From Sanghuangporus weigelae (lineage: Eukaryota > Basidiomycota > Agaricomycetes > Hymenochaetales > Hymenochaetaceae), in NCBI GenBank assembly GCA_033182465.1, contig CP137329.1:1-64000 (forward strand): a DNA stretch of 64,000 nt, read 5' to 3'. Below are positions 21,205-34,600 of this stretch, piece after piece (within the stretch, counting starts at the first letter, position 1; each line of letters opens with the position of its first letter). The notes below the pieces were generated by a model that saw only the letters and a program-made list of their open reading frames with translations, was not told where the DNA came from and made no database searches. A program made the position numbers and the translations under genes.

Positions 21205-23868
21205 CTACAAGGTATACTTGAAGTCTGGCGCTCGGTCACCAAGTTCGTGCAGTTCCTCAACGGTAAACTTTGTGATTCCTCCGATGCGCTTCAGTTCTGC
21301 TTCACGTTTGGCGTTGATACGGGTGTACAAGAGAATGAGGAGAGGAGTAACAATGAAGCCAATACCGACAAAGAGAAGTTCGACACCATCTGGAAGTAAA
21401 GGGAGTAAATTGAAGCGCGAGAACGAAAGAAAGTGATGGAATCGCGTACGGCCAATAACGTAGCGAGGAGCGTCCTGAGTGCGATAAATATTGCTTGCTG
21501 CCCGGCTCGTGAACAGGACGAAAGTTAAGTAAAAGTAAGATGACCCACCAATTGCCCCTCCAAAGTTCCCAATTCCGATCTGTACTGCCATCCCTACACC
21601 ACGCTTGTATTGCCCTGCCAGATTATTTCCAACCCTTCGATACGCATTTATATTTAGACTAGAAACGGAGACAGGCAAAATGATCCCTGAACGCACCAGG
21701 TCACGACACCAGGGAAAGCAGCATAAGAGCCAGCCACGCAAAAGAACGTCCCAAAATATTTCACGCCACTAGAAGCATGCGTTATATTGATCGTGAACCC
21801 GATGAGACACATCGTGAGTCCAAGAAGGATGAAGGGCGAACGTAGCTTCGTCTTGTCAGAGTAATGTCCGAATAGGAGAAGCGTAATAGCTGATCGGAGA
21901 GATTCAATCAATCTGGTACATCTCTCGCAGGCGAAAGGGAAGGACGTACTAGCAAAGACGTAGGGAGGAACAGTAAGAAGCTGAGTGATCGGAGTACTGA
22001 ATCCGAAGCTGATCAAATGACGTGAATTATCAAAGCATCAAGGGCATACAAGCCTCAAGACTTCTCACCCAGAGATGATCGACCTAAAAGTATGAATGAG
22101 ATAGGCACCAAAATGGCAATAACACGCACTCACGGAAGAAAAAGAGAGATCCCAAATACTAGGGTTAATACATATATTCGTATCGCAACCAAAGAGTACA
22201 AGGGTAGTTAAGAGCAGTACTCGTTATCAGGGCAACTAAGACAGACGTACGGGGAGTGATGACAGACATGTACGACAACACGTGAAGCCAAACTTGCCAG
22301 TCAAGAAGGGCAGCTCGCACGTATCGTACAGCGAACCGTTCTGCTTCTCCGGCTGCCGTATTGTCATGTTCTTAACGATGACGGGCCATTAGTAAAAACA
22401 TCAAAGCAGATCATCTTTTCTGACTTACTCTTCTTCCAAAGGACATAGGCTCGCTCTTCAGGCGTTAGGAACTTTGCAGTCACCGGAAAATCAACGAGTA
22501 CTACAGACATCCTTTAGGACGAACACGCCTGATCAGGAATCTGAAACATACTGAAAAGCGAGATTATCCCAACAACAGCGGTTGCAATGCCTTCAAGTAT
22601 CTTGACATGGCTAGTTCTCAGAGACACATGCAGAGTAAGTAGTTAAAACTGAACTCACGAATATCCATGACCAAGCCTCAAGGCCCCGTTTGCCATCCAT
22701 AAATTCCATGGCAAATGCCAGTAGCCCACCAAAAGCGCCGGCTACGGTCGCCGCACCGAAAAACAAACCCACGCGGTATTGTAATCTGTGTCTGGGGTAC
22801 CATATGGATAGACTAGAGTAACGTCAATCGGTCTTCTTTGTCATGATCGCACCTAAGCAACTTACTAATAGACTACACCGGGAAAGAATCCTGCTTCAGC
22901 AACTCCGAGACAGATACGAACACCAACAAGCTGAGGGTAACTGCAGGCGAAAAGATCGTTAGGAACAGGATCACTCCAAAGATGATACGTGCAGACGTCT
23001 TGACAAAACCCATTGTCATCCTGCACGATTCGTCAGTGTGCTTCGCTTCGCAAGTTGATAGATCCTTACATCACTATGCCCCATGCAATCTAAGGTGATA
23101 CAAGCAATGAGCTCACTACAAGCAAAAGTGGCTCCTACTCACTGTAATTCCAGGCAGCCACCTTAAACGTAATTCATAAGACACCCGATCGTAAGTTGTA
23201 ACGATGATACGTACTTCGAGGGCCTAAGTTTCTTTAAGACTAGACTAATTGATACACGTGTCAGCATGGGATAACAACGGTTATGAATCACAGACTTCGA
23301 AGGACATTCAAATAGACAATATGGCTACAATCGGGTCAGAGATAACTCCATTTTTTCCAGACTTGGCTGGGTGCTTACTATGAAAAACATGGTCTGCACA
23401 AAAGAATGGCAGTGAGCGAATATATACCGAATAAAGCGGAACAAGAACGCACTAGCGCTATGTTATATTGATTTCCGACAAGTCTTAGCTGGGACACGAG
23501 TCCAGCAAGCTTTGCGTTACCTGCAGGTTGTCAATAACCAGCTTTGCTTCGCCAGATGGAAACAGTTTACCGATATTTCCTTGGGAACACATCAGTACAG
23601 AAGCGCTGTGCGCAAAGTATGCGGAACACGTACCACGATCTAAGAAGGAGCAAAGATACATGAGACTCAAGATTGGCATGAGCCGAAGGTCTATCTTTCT
23701 ATAGAGGCTTAGCTCCTCTTCCGGTGTAAGAATTGGAGGTGGTGGAAGGGTCGAGTCACCGCCAAAGTCTACCACGAAATTGGTCTCTATCCTCCTTTCG
23801 ACGGCGTTCTCCGAGACCGAAGAAGAGTTCTTCCCTATACTAGCAGAGTCGACTTCGTTGCCTGACAT
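21205..23868 (-). CDS. MFS transporter, allantoate/nicotinate permease type, copy C
   Basis: Third paralogue. The start chosen is MSGNEVDSASIGK because it has A at -3 and aligns with the start of copy A; in-frame ATGs exist at 23883 and 23916. It continues with VDFGGDSTLPPPPILTPEEE, LYRKIDLRLMPILSLMYLCS and FLDRG. The 9-nt micro-exon GAAATATCG follows, then GNAKLAGLVSQLRLVGNQYN. Also visible are FLTPEERAYVLWKK, VRAALLDWQVWLHVLSYMS, NLAGQYKRGVGMAVQIGIGN and the C-terminal EELHELGDRAPDFKYTL, nearly the same end as copy A. Role as for copy B. No frame break was found in the parts traced. Confidence 0.82.
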
Positions 23869-24381
23869 TGTGGATCGTCTCATATGGCTGATGCCCGAGG
23901 AAACTACAAGCGCCATTCGTTGACATGGTGTAGGCGACTAGAAATACTCTTGTCCTCCGTTGCTTACAAGATTGTTCCCGAAGAAATTCTCACTAGATTC
24001 TTCTAATTCACTGAACCAGAACCGTGTCTTGCGAAAGTCGAGGAAGCCTGAGAGATTTGACATGATAGCGAGAATTAGCACGTAAGAACCCTCTAGCTAA
24101 TCTTGGACGTTAGCAAGATGCGCTGATATGATCGTGTACAATAATACGAAATGCGGACATACCAAAGGACAGGCAAGAAGTCACAACCGGTCCGCAGATT
24201 CTCACGTGGTGTGTCTTCCATTCGGTCCAAGTGTCACTTTTTGCAGAAAATAAAGGCTTCTGAAAAATAAGAGAGCAAATTAGAAGCGCCCAGAGCACGA
24301 TGGATAAGGCTCACATGACCAACACGACGAGACTTAAAAAACCTCTACTATTCTGAAGGACATCGAGGACGGATTACAGCC
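23869..24381. other. Divergent intergenic region, MFS copy C and GH92
   Basis: About 510 bp between divergent genes. No recognised coding sequence or clear motif. Confidence 0.5.
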
Positions 24382-27300
24382 ATGCTCCTCGCAGCCCATC
24401 TTCTACTACTTTTTTCTGCCAGGCAAGCTTTCGGACATGTTCCTCGAGCCATGGACAGCATCCATACCAACCCACGAACCCGCACGATAGATGAAAGCGA
24501 TCCTCTGAATTTGGTAAACCTGTTCATCGGAACCACGAATGGAGGTAACGTTTTTCCAGGTGGGCCCAATTTTAAAGATGCTTCCATTGGAGAGATAAAC
24601 ACCGCAGCTGAACGAGAAAGTTATCAGGAGCAACAATCCCGCATGGGATGGTGCGCATCGCCTCTTATTGCTTATGTGAAAATATTGACGTTCTGCTGTT
24701 GTGTTTAGGTTAAAGTTGGTATGGACACTGGTCGGTATACTATTTAGTTGCCCAACTCGCAGCGTGGGAGTGAGAGTCCGTTTTTAGACTCTCCGGTACG
24801 TGATCCGAACTCTCTAAGAAAACTTACGTAATTATTTGCTTTTTGGTAGCACAACGTAAGCACTTCCTTTTAACGGATCAATCAGTAAAAACTTTTACCT
24901 TTCCGATTCTGTTGCAGCAAGCGGGATACGACGCAAATTCGACCTTCAACGCAACCGGATTCTCACAATTGCATGATAGCGGTACTGGAGGCGTGAGTAT
25001 GTTATACATAGCCACTTTGAAATGGCATTATTAATCCCCAATTCTCTCAGGATGTCCCACTCTCAAATTTCAAGCTCTGGCCCTTTGCATCTTGTAATAC
25101 GACTTTTGAAAGTTGTCAGACCTCCATCGATGGCAGAAAGACACAAAGGAAAATTCTTGAAGATGGTAATTTTGGCCCTCGTATATTTCAGCTCGATTCT
25201 GACATTCGTCCAATGGCAGGCATCCCTGACGACTTTGCGATCCCGGGATACTTCTCCACGAATCTCGTGAATACTGAATCCATTAACGATAGTAACCATT
25301 CTCACTTAAATATGCAGACCACAGGAGTTCGTGTCGAACTAGCGTCTTCCCGGAGGACTGCGCTTCATCGGTATACGTTTCCCTCAAACTCTACTGAACC
25401 TCGTATCGTCGTCGATATAACAAATGACGGTACGACTCACAGTTCTCCTCCTTTTCTTCCTTTTTCATCTTTTCCATTACTGAGCTATTCTATTGACCCA
25501 CTCTAGGTCAACAAAGCAGCACGAATCCATTCATGACTATTGATCCAGACACGGGTCATGTCATCGGTAATGTGTTCTACTGATGGTTAGCATAGACTAT
25601 AATAAGTTGTGTCTTCTCAGGCGGTGCAGAATTTGCTGCCTCATTTGGTCCAGGACGATACTCTGTGTTCGCATGCTTCGACTTCCGTGCTGATGGTTTC
25701 AAAATGACCAGTCCAACGGAGTATGGAAGCTGGCTTGGTAATTTCCCTGTCCGTTTCACCACGAACCTGCAGCAGGTTTATTTTGGTCAGTTTTTCGCGT
25801 AATTCCTTGAGATGGGAAACTTAGCACATTTATCTAGGTTTCGTATCCGAACTAGGAGCTTTGCTCACATTCCCTCCCAATCCATCCCCCAACTCCACCA
25901 CGACTATTCTTGCGCGTGTTGGTGTTTCCTTCATATCTTCGGATCAAGCTTGCGCAAACGCAGAATCCGAAATTCCGGATTTCGATTTCGATGGGACTGT
26001 AACTGCAAGCCAGGCGCTATGGCGCGATATACTGAACAGGGTTCAAGTCAATACAACCGGAGTAGATGATGACACTGTTGAGCTTCTGTATTCCTCAGTA
26101 AGCTCGTATCGTCTGCGACCAAGTCGTCCCCGTTCTGACTCCGTTTTTAGCTCTATAGAACGCATATTTCTCCTGCAGATTGTGAGTATCCCAAGTATGA
26201 ACTTTGAAGCTGTCTCATTTCTTTCTCCAAGATACTGACGAGAATCCGAAATGGAATTCCACGGAGCCATACTATGACTCACTGTATTGCAACTGGGACA
26301 CCTATCGTACCCTCTACCCATTGTACTCGCTGCATGATCCAGAGACTTTCGCCCGTATTGTGAGGGGTCACATAAATATCCAGCAGCATGAAGGTGAATC
26401 CATATGAAATTTGAAGACAGCGTTTACTGATATGGTTCGCAGGATGGCTGCCGGAATGCCGAGGAGCTACTGCGCAGCACTTTATTCAAGGTGGAAGCAG
26501 TACGTGACCAGCATCTAAAGCCCAGTAGCCTCTACTAACAATCATCCTTTACAGACGGAGACCCGATCTTGGGAGAGTTCTTTGTGAAGCAAGTCCTCCG
26601 TCTTTTGCCTTCTGTTGTATTCTCACACGTGTCCTTCCTAGATTTCATAACTTCTCTGAATCTCTCAATGTCTCTGCTACGGATTTATATGCGGCACTAC
26701 TCGCAGATGCCGAAGAGCAGCCGCCAAATTGGGACCTTCAAGGACGTCAAGCCAATGCATGGAAATTGTTCGGTACGAGAGGTGTGGCTAACTTACTGTA
26801 GTCATATCATGATTCCATTCATATAGGTTATATTCCTGGCGATATTTTTGAAACGAGTGGGACGAATACCAAGCAGGTTTCGAGAACTCTTGAGGTAAAA
26901 TTCATCTGATGTATAAGACAATATTAGAGTCTCATACCGAAGCGAATAGCATGCATTTGGAGACTTCGCGATTTCCCAAGTTTCTCATCTCCTAGGAAAA
27001 TCGGATGACGTCTTGAAGGTTCGATGCACATGTTTCTATAACTATAAGGCTGCTAACGGAAACTCGTTAAGTATCAGAACCGATCAGGAAATTTTGCAAA
27101 CGTATGGAATCCCAACACTACAGTTCCTGACGGCCCTGGCTCCGTGAAGGGCATGATGCAGGTGAATAAGCAAATTTATCTTAATAATCGTCGAGGACAA
27201 TTCATTCATTCTTCTGGTTGTAGCCACGATTCGCGAACGGGACGTTCAATCGTACCGACCCTCGCCACTGCAGCGTCCATGACCCACTTCATTCAACGTG

Positions 27301-28245
27301 TTTCTTGAACGCAGCTAATCGGGATGGCTTCTATGAGTCATCCCCTATAGTGGTGAGCGTGGTTCTATCATGAGCATGCTTACTCCATACTGAGGGTTTT
27401 CAAAGTATTCACAGGTACTATTTGCACCTTTATTCCGTTGCCTGGTTATTTCTAACATTAATTCAGTATGCTCCTCACGATACAGCTCGTCTTATCGAGT
27501 TACAAGGAGGAGCTGACAATTTCGTCTCGCGCCTTGACTTTATATTCGATGAAGTATAATCCATGTCATTTATCTTCTATGCACTTGCTTATGCCCTATC
27601 TAGGATTATTTTGATCCTACGGACGAGCCATCGCAACAGATTCCGTTCATGTATCATTATGCGAATGTACCTGGTCGGAGCACGCAGCGGTCACGACAGG
27701 TCATTGCTTCAAATTTCAATACATCCGTCGATGGGCTCCCGGGCAACGACGGTACGATTTACTTTATCTTTGCAATCGAGGCCCAGACCTCCTGACAAAG
27801 AAGCGATGCTAGACTCGGGAGCTATGGCAAGTTATGCCTTTTTCTATCTTGCTGGACTGTACCCCGTTCCTGCGACACGGCAGTTCCTCGTTTCTTCTCC
27901 CTTCTTTCCTCAAATATCACTCTTCAATCCCCTCTTCAACTCGACGACGACAATCATCGCGAACGGTTTCCAGGGCAATCCCGCCAACGGTACAGGCGGT
28001 AATGTTTTTGTCGAGGTCAGTGAGGGGGTTTCCAAATCAGTCAGATATTTTGACGAGTCTACCTTTGCTAGAATGTTAATGTCAACGGCGAGAAGTACAA
28101 GTCTAATTGCTACCTGGACTGGGACGTGTTCGAAAGCGGGTCAACCATTACGCTCCAGCTGTCAAGCAATATAAGTGTTACGTGCGGTGAAGGGCCGCAC
28201 GCCCTTCCACCGTCCCTGTCGACTGGTGGATTCTTAAGTGGATAA
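24382..28245 (+). CDS. GH92 alpha-mannosidase, secreted
   Basis: Family GH92 exo-acting alpha-mannosidase, expected to trim mannose from N-glycans outside the cell. The signal peptide is MLLAAHLLLLFSARQAFGHV. Spliced landmarks: VNLFIGTTNGGNVFPGATIP, HGMVKVGMDTDSP, NQAGYDAN, FSQLHDSGTGG, FGPGRYSVFACFDF, YYDSLYCNWDTYRTLYPLYS, GWLPECRGA, GGADNFVSRLDFIFD, YHYANVPGRSTQRSRQVI, GNDDSGAMASYAFFYLAGLY, and the C-terminal beta domain ending LSTGGFLSG. The family's catalytic-region motifs all look present. The stop is at 28243-28245. More than fifteen introns are needed. Two tandem micro-exons of 8 nt (24788-24795) and 6 nt (24850-24855) encode DSPHN, which family conservation requires. A polyadenylation-like AATAAA lies at 28291. 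Confidence 0.9.
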
Positions 28246-28412
28246 AGCGGGACTGTGTCGTTGGATACATAATGTGATTACATAGCATGAAATAAATATG
28301 TACAATATTTTGCTAAGTTTGAGTGTATGTCGATCACGATCACTTTCCAAAAGCAGATATCATGGTCTCGTCTCGTTTGCAGTACTGGACACATAGTCAG
28401 TCAGAGCCGGCC

Positions 28413-28914
28413 ATGATCAGCCTCAAGGGCACCCTCAACGTTCGTTTCCACATTTGGTTCGCATGTCCTTATCTCACATCAGCGTAGGTCATAGACAACT
28501 CCGGCGCACTCCTCGTCGAGTGTGTCAACGTCCTCAAGCACAAAGTTAACCACGGCTTTGGAGGAGTCGGCGACGAGATCGTCTGCGTTGTGAAACGCGC
28601 TCGGCCCATCCCAGCATCCGCTCTGCTCTCTTCGGCCGCAGCGAAGGTGAAAAAGGGCGATGTGCGACGTGCACTAATCGTCCGCACCAAGAAGCCTTCA
28701 CCCAGACCTGACGGAAGGATCGTCAGGTTCGACGACAATGCTTGCGTGCTGTTGAATAACAAAAAAGAGATGCTGGGCACGCGTATCGGTGGACCAGTCA
28801 GTGCCGAGTTGAGAACGAAGGGATGGGGAAAGGTTCTGAGTTTGGCGCCGAAGGTATGCCTTTTGCCTCGCGTAGAATGTGTCCATGTTCTGATGGATTG
28901 TGTAGGTGTTATGA
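28413..28914 (+). CDS. MRPL38: Mitochondrial large-subunit ribosomal protein uL14m
   Basis: Structural protein of the mitochondrial ribosome, the L14 family. Exon 1 (28413-28439) encodes MISLKGTLN. Exon 2 starts at 28488 with [19 protein letters not shown] and continues [50 protein letters not shown] and [13 protein letters not shown] last exon of three codons gives V, L and the stop (28906-28914). Length and end fit the yeast mitochondrial protein rather than cytosolic uL14. A long antisense ORF overlaps it and is a shadow. The next gene is another nuclear-encoded mitochondrial protein (HSP60), tail to tail. Confidence 0.92.
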
Positions 28915-29391
28915 CGGAAATTTCACTTGTCCATCCTAGACGTAGCAGATATATCTTAATATTCTTAGATGCAAAACTGACTTGCAGGGGACTGTGTGCC
29001 ATGGTCCCAGAAAAATGAATGAAAATGCTCGACTTTCCTGCGATGGCAGACCCGACTACATCTCCTTTACTGAGTTTCTTCTTCTTTCCTCTGTCGTCGG
29101 TAATTCCAATGCTGATGCAATTTCCTCCATGATTCAGACATGTAAACCTCATAAAGGAGTTAATAATCACTGAGTGGGGAGTGAAATGCGCTATTATACC
29201 TACACACTTGTTGCGGGATGTGAATAATGCTAAGAGGTAAATCAATCTGCTAGGCAGCTGTACGGTACGAGGAAAAGGAAAGCAAACGTAGATGAGAAGG
29301 AATGAGATTGGAAAGAATACCCTTTTTTCTTGCGCGCGGCAACGCAAACCATAATATAGCAATAGATCCAGAATTCTGAAGCCATAATGGT
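28915..29391. other. Convergent intergenic stretch, uL14m and HSP60
   Basis: About 480 bp holding the two 3' ends; nothing else is recognised. Confidence 0.5.
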
Positions 29392-31347
29392 TTAGAAGCC
29401 TCCCATGCCTCCCATGCCTCCCATTCCGCCCATTCCGCCCATTCCTCCCATAGCAGGCTTTTCCTTCTCTTCGGCCTCGACAACACACGCTTCGCTTGTG
29501 GTGAGCAAGCTGGCAACACCAGCAGCATCAACCAGTGCCGTACGTACGACCTTGAGTGGGTCGACGATACCAGTCTTGATCATGTCAACAAACTGCCCTT
29601 TGCTCGCGTCGTAGCCCTGTGCAAATTGCTCTGGCGCTCCGTGTTGCGACACGAGCGTGCCGACGATCACAGAAGCCTCCTCGCCCGCGTTCGTCAAAAT
29701 GGTGCGAGCAGGCTGGCTCAAAGCACGACGGATAATCGATACACCAAGTTCCTGGTCGAAGTTTGCAGTGTGAATGGGTTCTGGACTGCTACTTCCATTG
29801 CTCGACGTCGGAAGCGCGAGCGAGGCCTTGAGAAGAGCGACACCGCCACCAGGAAGAATACCCTCCTCAACAGCCGCACGAGTAGCATTAAGCGCATCAT
29901 CATAGCGGTCCTTCTTCTCCCCAACCTCGACTTCACTGGAACCACCAACCTTGATGACAGCAACACCCCCGGAAAGCTTGGCGAGACGCTCCTGGAGTTT
30001 CGTCTTGTCGTATTCACTTGTCGTCGGGTCATTCAGGGCAGAACGAATCTGTTCGCAGCGTGCTTGGATAGCATCCTTCGATCCCTCGCCATTAAGGAAG
30101 ATCGTGTCCTCCTTAGTGACTGTCACAGAGCCGGTTGAACCAAGCATGTCAGGTGTTGCTCGTTCAAGCTTGATGTCAAGTTCATCCGTGAAGACAGTGC
30201 CGCCAGTCAAGATTGCAAGGTCACCGAGGATGCTCTTGCGGTTGTCACCAAACCCAGGCGCTTTAACTGCGCACACCTGAAGTTGACCGCGGAGTTTGTT
30301 GAGGATACACGCCGCGAGCGCTTCACCGTCCACGTCCTCCGCAATAATTAGTAACGGGCGTCGGGCCTGCGCTGCGGTCTCGAGCGACGGAAGGATATCC
30401 TGAAGAAGTGAAATTTTCTTCTCAGATAAGAGGACAAACGGCTTCTCGAGTTCAGCCTTTTGCGTTTTGACGTCGGTGATAAAGTACGGTGAAATGTACC
30501 CGCGATCGAAGCGCATGCCTTCGGTGATCTCAATCTCATCCTCGATTGTTCGTCCCTCCTTTACGGTGATGACACCCTCCTTGCCGACCTTTTCCATTGC
30601 TGTTGCGATGAGGTTTCCAACATGCGTGTCTCCATTCGCCGAAATGGTTGCCACCTGTGCGATTTCCTCAGTCGTCGTTACGGCCTTTGCATGTTTTGAC
30701 AGATAATCGACAACACGATCTACTGCAGCTTGAGCGCCACGGCGGAGATCCATCGGATTGCAGCCTGCAGCAACGTTCTTGACACCCTCCGCGTAGATTG
30801 CGCGTGCGAGAACCGTCGCAGTTGTTGTACCATCACCTGCGACCTCATTCGTCTTCTGAGCGACATCTTGCACCAGTCTACATTGCCCGCGAAAGTGATT
30901 AGTAATGTAATTTCCAGGATAACATGACAAAAAAAAAAACTAACCGTGCACCAAGATTCTCAAACTTGTCTTTGAGAGTAATAGCCTTGGCAACAGTTAC
31001 ACCATCTAAATATCAATGAGATCAGGAAAGCAGATCAGCTAGTTAATGAAAGAAAAAACTTTTACCCTTGGTGATTTTGGGTCCACCGAACGACTGCTCG
31101 ATGATGACGTTACGACCTAGAAAAGCAAATCGGTAAGATAACAGCCATCAGCTCTCTAACGACCATGGTTACCCTTGGGACCGAGCGTAACGCTGACTGC
31201 CTTAGCGAGAACATCAACACCAGCCAGGATTGCAGCTCTGCCGTCGTTGGAGAACTTGATCTCTTTGTGAGCACCGCGAGCTAACACGGGTTTCGCAGCC
31301 TTAGCTGCACGACGGGCAACAGAAGAGCTTTGACCTAGACGATGCAT
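29392..31347 (-). CDS. HSP60: Mitochondrial chaperonin HSP60 (group I)
   Basis: Folds imported proteins in the mitochondrial matrix. It starts [20 protein letters not shown], an Arg-rich, acid-free leader suited to mitochondrial import. The mature part follows: [49 protein letters not shown], the ATPase motif [49 protein letters not shown] and the C-terminal GGM repeats ending GGMGGF. The first three introns lie near the 5' end and most of the protein is one long exon. The gene looks intact. A heat-shock element lies upstream (31499-31511). A GGC/GAC triplet run (31376-31406) lies in the presumed 5' UTR. Confidence 0.96.
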
Positions 31348-31375
31348 GGCGAGCACGAGAGACAGCTAGGCGAAA

Positions 31376-31406
31376 ACGACGACGACGGCGGCGGCGGCGG
31401 CGGCGC
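31376..31406. repeat. GAC/GGC trinucleotide run in the HSP60 leader
   Basis: Consecutive GAC then GGC triplets, 29 bp upstream of the HSP60 ATG. Confidence 0.75.
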
Positions 31407-31498
31407 GATGAAGAGGAGATAGAGGTACAAGAAGGTAAGCAAACGAAAAAAAAAGGGCCATGACCACGTCAAAATATTCTCAGATTACGTAATTCATA

Positions 31499-31511
31499 GA
31501 AACTTCAAGAA
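31499..31511 (-). promoter_or_regulatory. Heat-shock element upstream of HSP60
   Basis: GAA-AC-TTC-AA-GAA is a perfect three-unit alternating heat-shock factor site, about 150 bp upstream of the HSP60 start codon. This fits the known heat induction of mitochondrial chaperonins. Confidence 0.75.
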
Positions 31512-31611
31512 ACCGCGTCTCATCCCAAAAGATTCTGATTGGTTAAACACGAATACATATTATATAAACACTGTTATATTATACTGTTACATTATTGCAG
31601 TACTGTATTAT

Positions 31612-34600
31612 TCACTGGTCTCGCGTTCCACGATTTTCCGTAAGAGGCTTCCAGATCTGACACGCATCTCTGCAAAGAAGGCATCAGCCAGTGTTGACTA
31701 GGCGTTCAAGCAAGCTGTGCGACTCACCTTGGATCCGTGTTGCGATGTCTCTCAAAGACAAAGTCATGTTTCCTGGCTTCTTTATCATCCTCCAGCAGTT
31801 CCTTCATAGTCTCCAGGACCTCGCTTGCGCTGTCCTTCTCTACTGTATATTGCGGTCCTTTCAGCTCGTGGCTCACTATTCGTTTTGTCAGGATCGGCGC
31901 AATGCTTTAAGTCCTTTTCAACGGATTGCCTACCTTTGAGGTAGTACTTGTCGTCCTTCTTTCTATAGAAAAGCCTGCACCATCCGTATCTTTCTTCAAG
32001 ATCTAGACACAAGGTAGCCGTCTAGATTTGCGCTGCACAATTTAGCTCCTGGAGACTTACCGGCGAAGATTTGTCTCACAAATGCCTCGTTATTCCGTCC
32101 TTGAAACGCTTGGAAAGAAGTGGAATTCTGCTTAGTGACTTCATGGTATTCCAAGTGGTCCAACATCTCTGCTCTTGCCTTCTCTTCTTTCGTCCCGTAT
32201 GTCGTAAATCCAATCACTGGGTGGTCGACTTCAAGAAAAAGAAATTAATATCAAACATATCAATTTAGTGCCGGACTGAAGCAAAATACCCTTGACCGCA
32301 AAAAGTTTGCCGGGTTTCTTTCCAGCATTCTCTTTCCATCGCATGTTCTCTTTGATTTCCACCTTGATCTTCTCGTTCTTTAATTCTTTCACATACAACT
32401 TAGGTTCAGTAAGGAAGTTCCTCTCGTTCTGTATAGACTGCAGCTCTGGTCGTCCGCGAAGTCAGCACCGAAGTATTCGAAGCCTGAAATCACTCACTAT
32501 TAAGCAATGCATTATACTCCTTCTCGGTCTTCGATACCCTCTTGAATTCCAAGACTTGGACGACTTTCGGGACAAGGTTTTCGAACTTTTCACTGTTATG
32601 CTCTATCTTGTAGAATTGATCCCTGTATTGAACTGGGATGCGATTAAGTCGATTATTTGCGAGAGTTATGCAGCGGAATAGGTCTCACTCTTGATTCCTC
32701 GAGGCTTCGAGCAGTAATATACGTCTATATCTTTATCCTTATAATTCCGCCGAATGACTTTTTCGAAAAATGAATTGTTTATCTTGAAACATATAAAATG
32801 GGACGTACTGCTGAAGATCGGCCTAAAAACTCCCTTCTCATCATAGTCTCGTGCTTTCTTGTACTTGTCATCATGTTCGAGACTTTGGGTCCGCTGGTTT
32901 CTTACTTCGAAATAGGACTTTGTAATATCAAATACGAAATTTTCCCGTGCCTTAGACTCGTTTTCCTGGAGGAAGTGATACAAGTCTTTGGCTATTTCCG
33001 GCATCGAACCCATGTCCCTCATATATTGTATTCCCCAAATAGGATGATCCACTAGAGGTTTCATTGATATCGACCGCTGATTCATCAATTATTCAACATA
33101 CCTTTCACCTTGTGCTGACCTGTCTTCGCAGACGAGGTTGTCTTAGCAAATACTTCACAGAGACCGTAAGACGGCTGCAGAGCTAATTCATGAACAAATT
33201 AGAAGTGACATTCAAGCAAAAGGGGAGAGTAAGTCATACCACGGAAGACATCCTTCCACTCGGGATCGCTGCTTGGAGGATTCTTGTCAGTGAACTTATT
33301 GTATTCCAAATGAAGTTCCATGTTTCTAATCGCGTCTGCCTGATGTTTGCCATGCACTTGGAATCCTATCACTGGATGCTCAACTAGAAGGAATGTATAT
33401 ATGAATTGATCTGACAGACTTGACGAAAACGTACCTCTGATGTACCAGCAAGGAGATTGATTGTAGACACTGTCTTCGTCTTTCTTTCGAAGAATTCTGA
33501 AGCCATCTCCGTTGGTGACCTGGGGATGCTCCCTAACCACTAAATATATATTCAATGAACAAAACTGTCGTACTAACAAGAGATATCAGCTTACTGTCAC
33601 ACATGCGACTGTAGTTTTCATCGTTTCTTGAAACTTCCTCGAAGTCAAAGAGAAACTTGGTTTGGCGTGTCGCAAGCGCTAGACTACCGCTCTGAAGCTT
33701 GAAAACAACCCTGGGCCTGTCATCATCAAACGTCTTGACTAGAATAATTATGTTAGCTTGTTGAGCCCTCCTTTCAACAATCGGACAAACGCACTCGCAA
33801 TTGTAATATTCTTGTGCTTACGACTGTAGTAGACTTTGGCTTGTTTATTGTAATGATTAGCCACGGCTGGACTTTCATTAGCAGCGTTTCGTACGGAGGC
33901 GAAAGAATTTTACCGGAAAGCAAGTCACGGAAAGCACCCCCCTCTGTTGTTGCCTTGACTTCAATCTCCGTAAAGTCCCCGCTTGCATCATCATTGAGTC
34001 CCCGGCGGAATGTATGCTTAGAGCCTTTCGTGCTTCTACTATTTTCGATTAGGCTGCTTAGCGCTATCACAGCTTCGACTTCATTCTCTTTCTTTCCGCT
34101 GGTGAAGAGTTCTCCTTCCGTTTCATCGTCGACTACGAAGGGAAAATGAGTATCAGCTAAAATGCGACTAAGCTAGACCACTTACGTTTAAGAGTGTAGT
34201 TCGAGCCTTCACGCCTGCAGAACAGACTGCTGTCGATGTAGTACTTTTTCACTGTAATGTTCAGAATTGTTCACTTAGCACGCAAAGAAGGAAGAAATGG
34301 GGAACAATGGGACCTTCGAGTAATTTCTCCCACTCTGCAGCTCTTTGATCAAAATCACGATTAAACAGCTCTCTGAACGTCTCCTTGGTTACTGGCATGT
34401 AGTCTGTCAGATGATCTACCAGAGCTTGAACCGCCTTCTGAACGGTCTTGCCGGACTTTGTGAATCCCCAGAACGGATGTTCCACTAGTCAAATATCAGT
34501 TTCTGCTTGTCACAAACAGTCAAGATGACTCACGTCTAACTTTATGCGTGAATCCACTCATGAGTCCGATCGACTTGGACTTGCAGAAGATTTTAGCTCC

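Noticed and set aside
28469-29488. 339-residue minus-strand ORF
   Set aside because: It overlaps the uL14m exons in antisense and has no family resemblance; a shadow frame.
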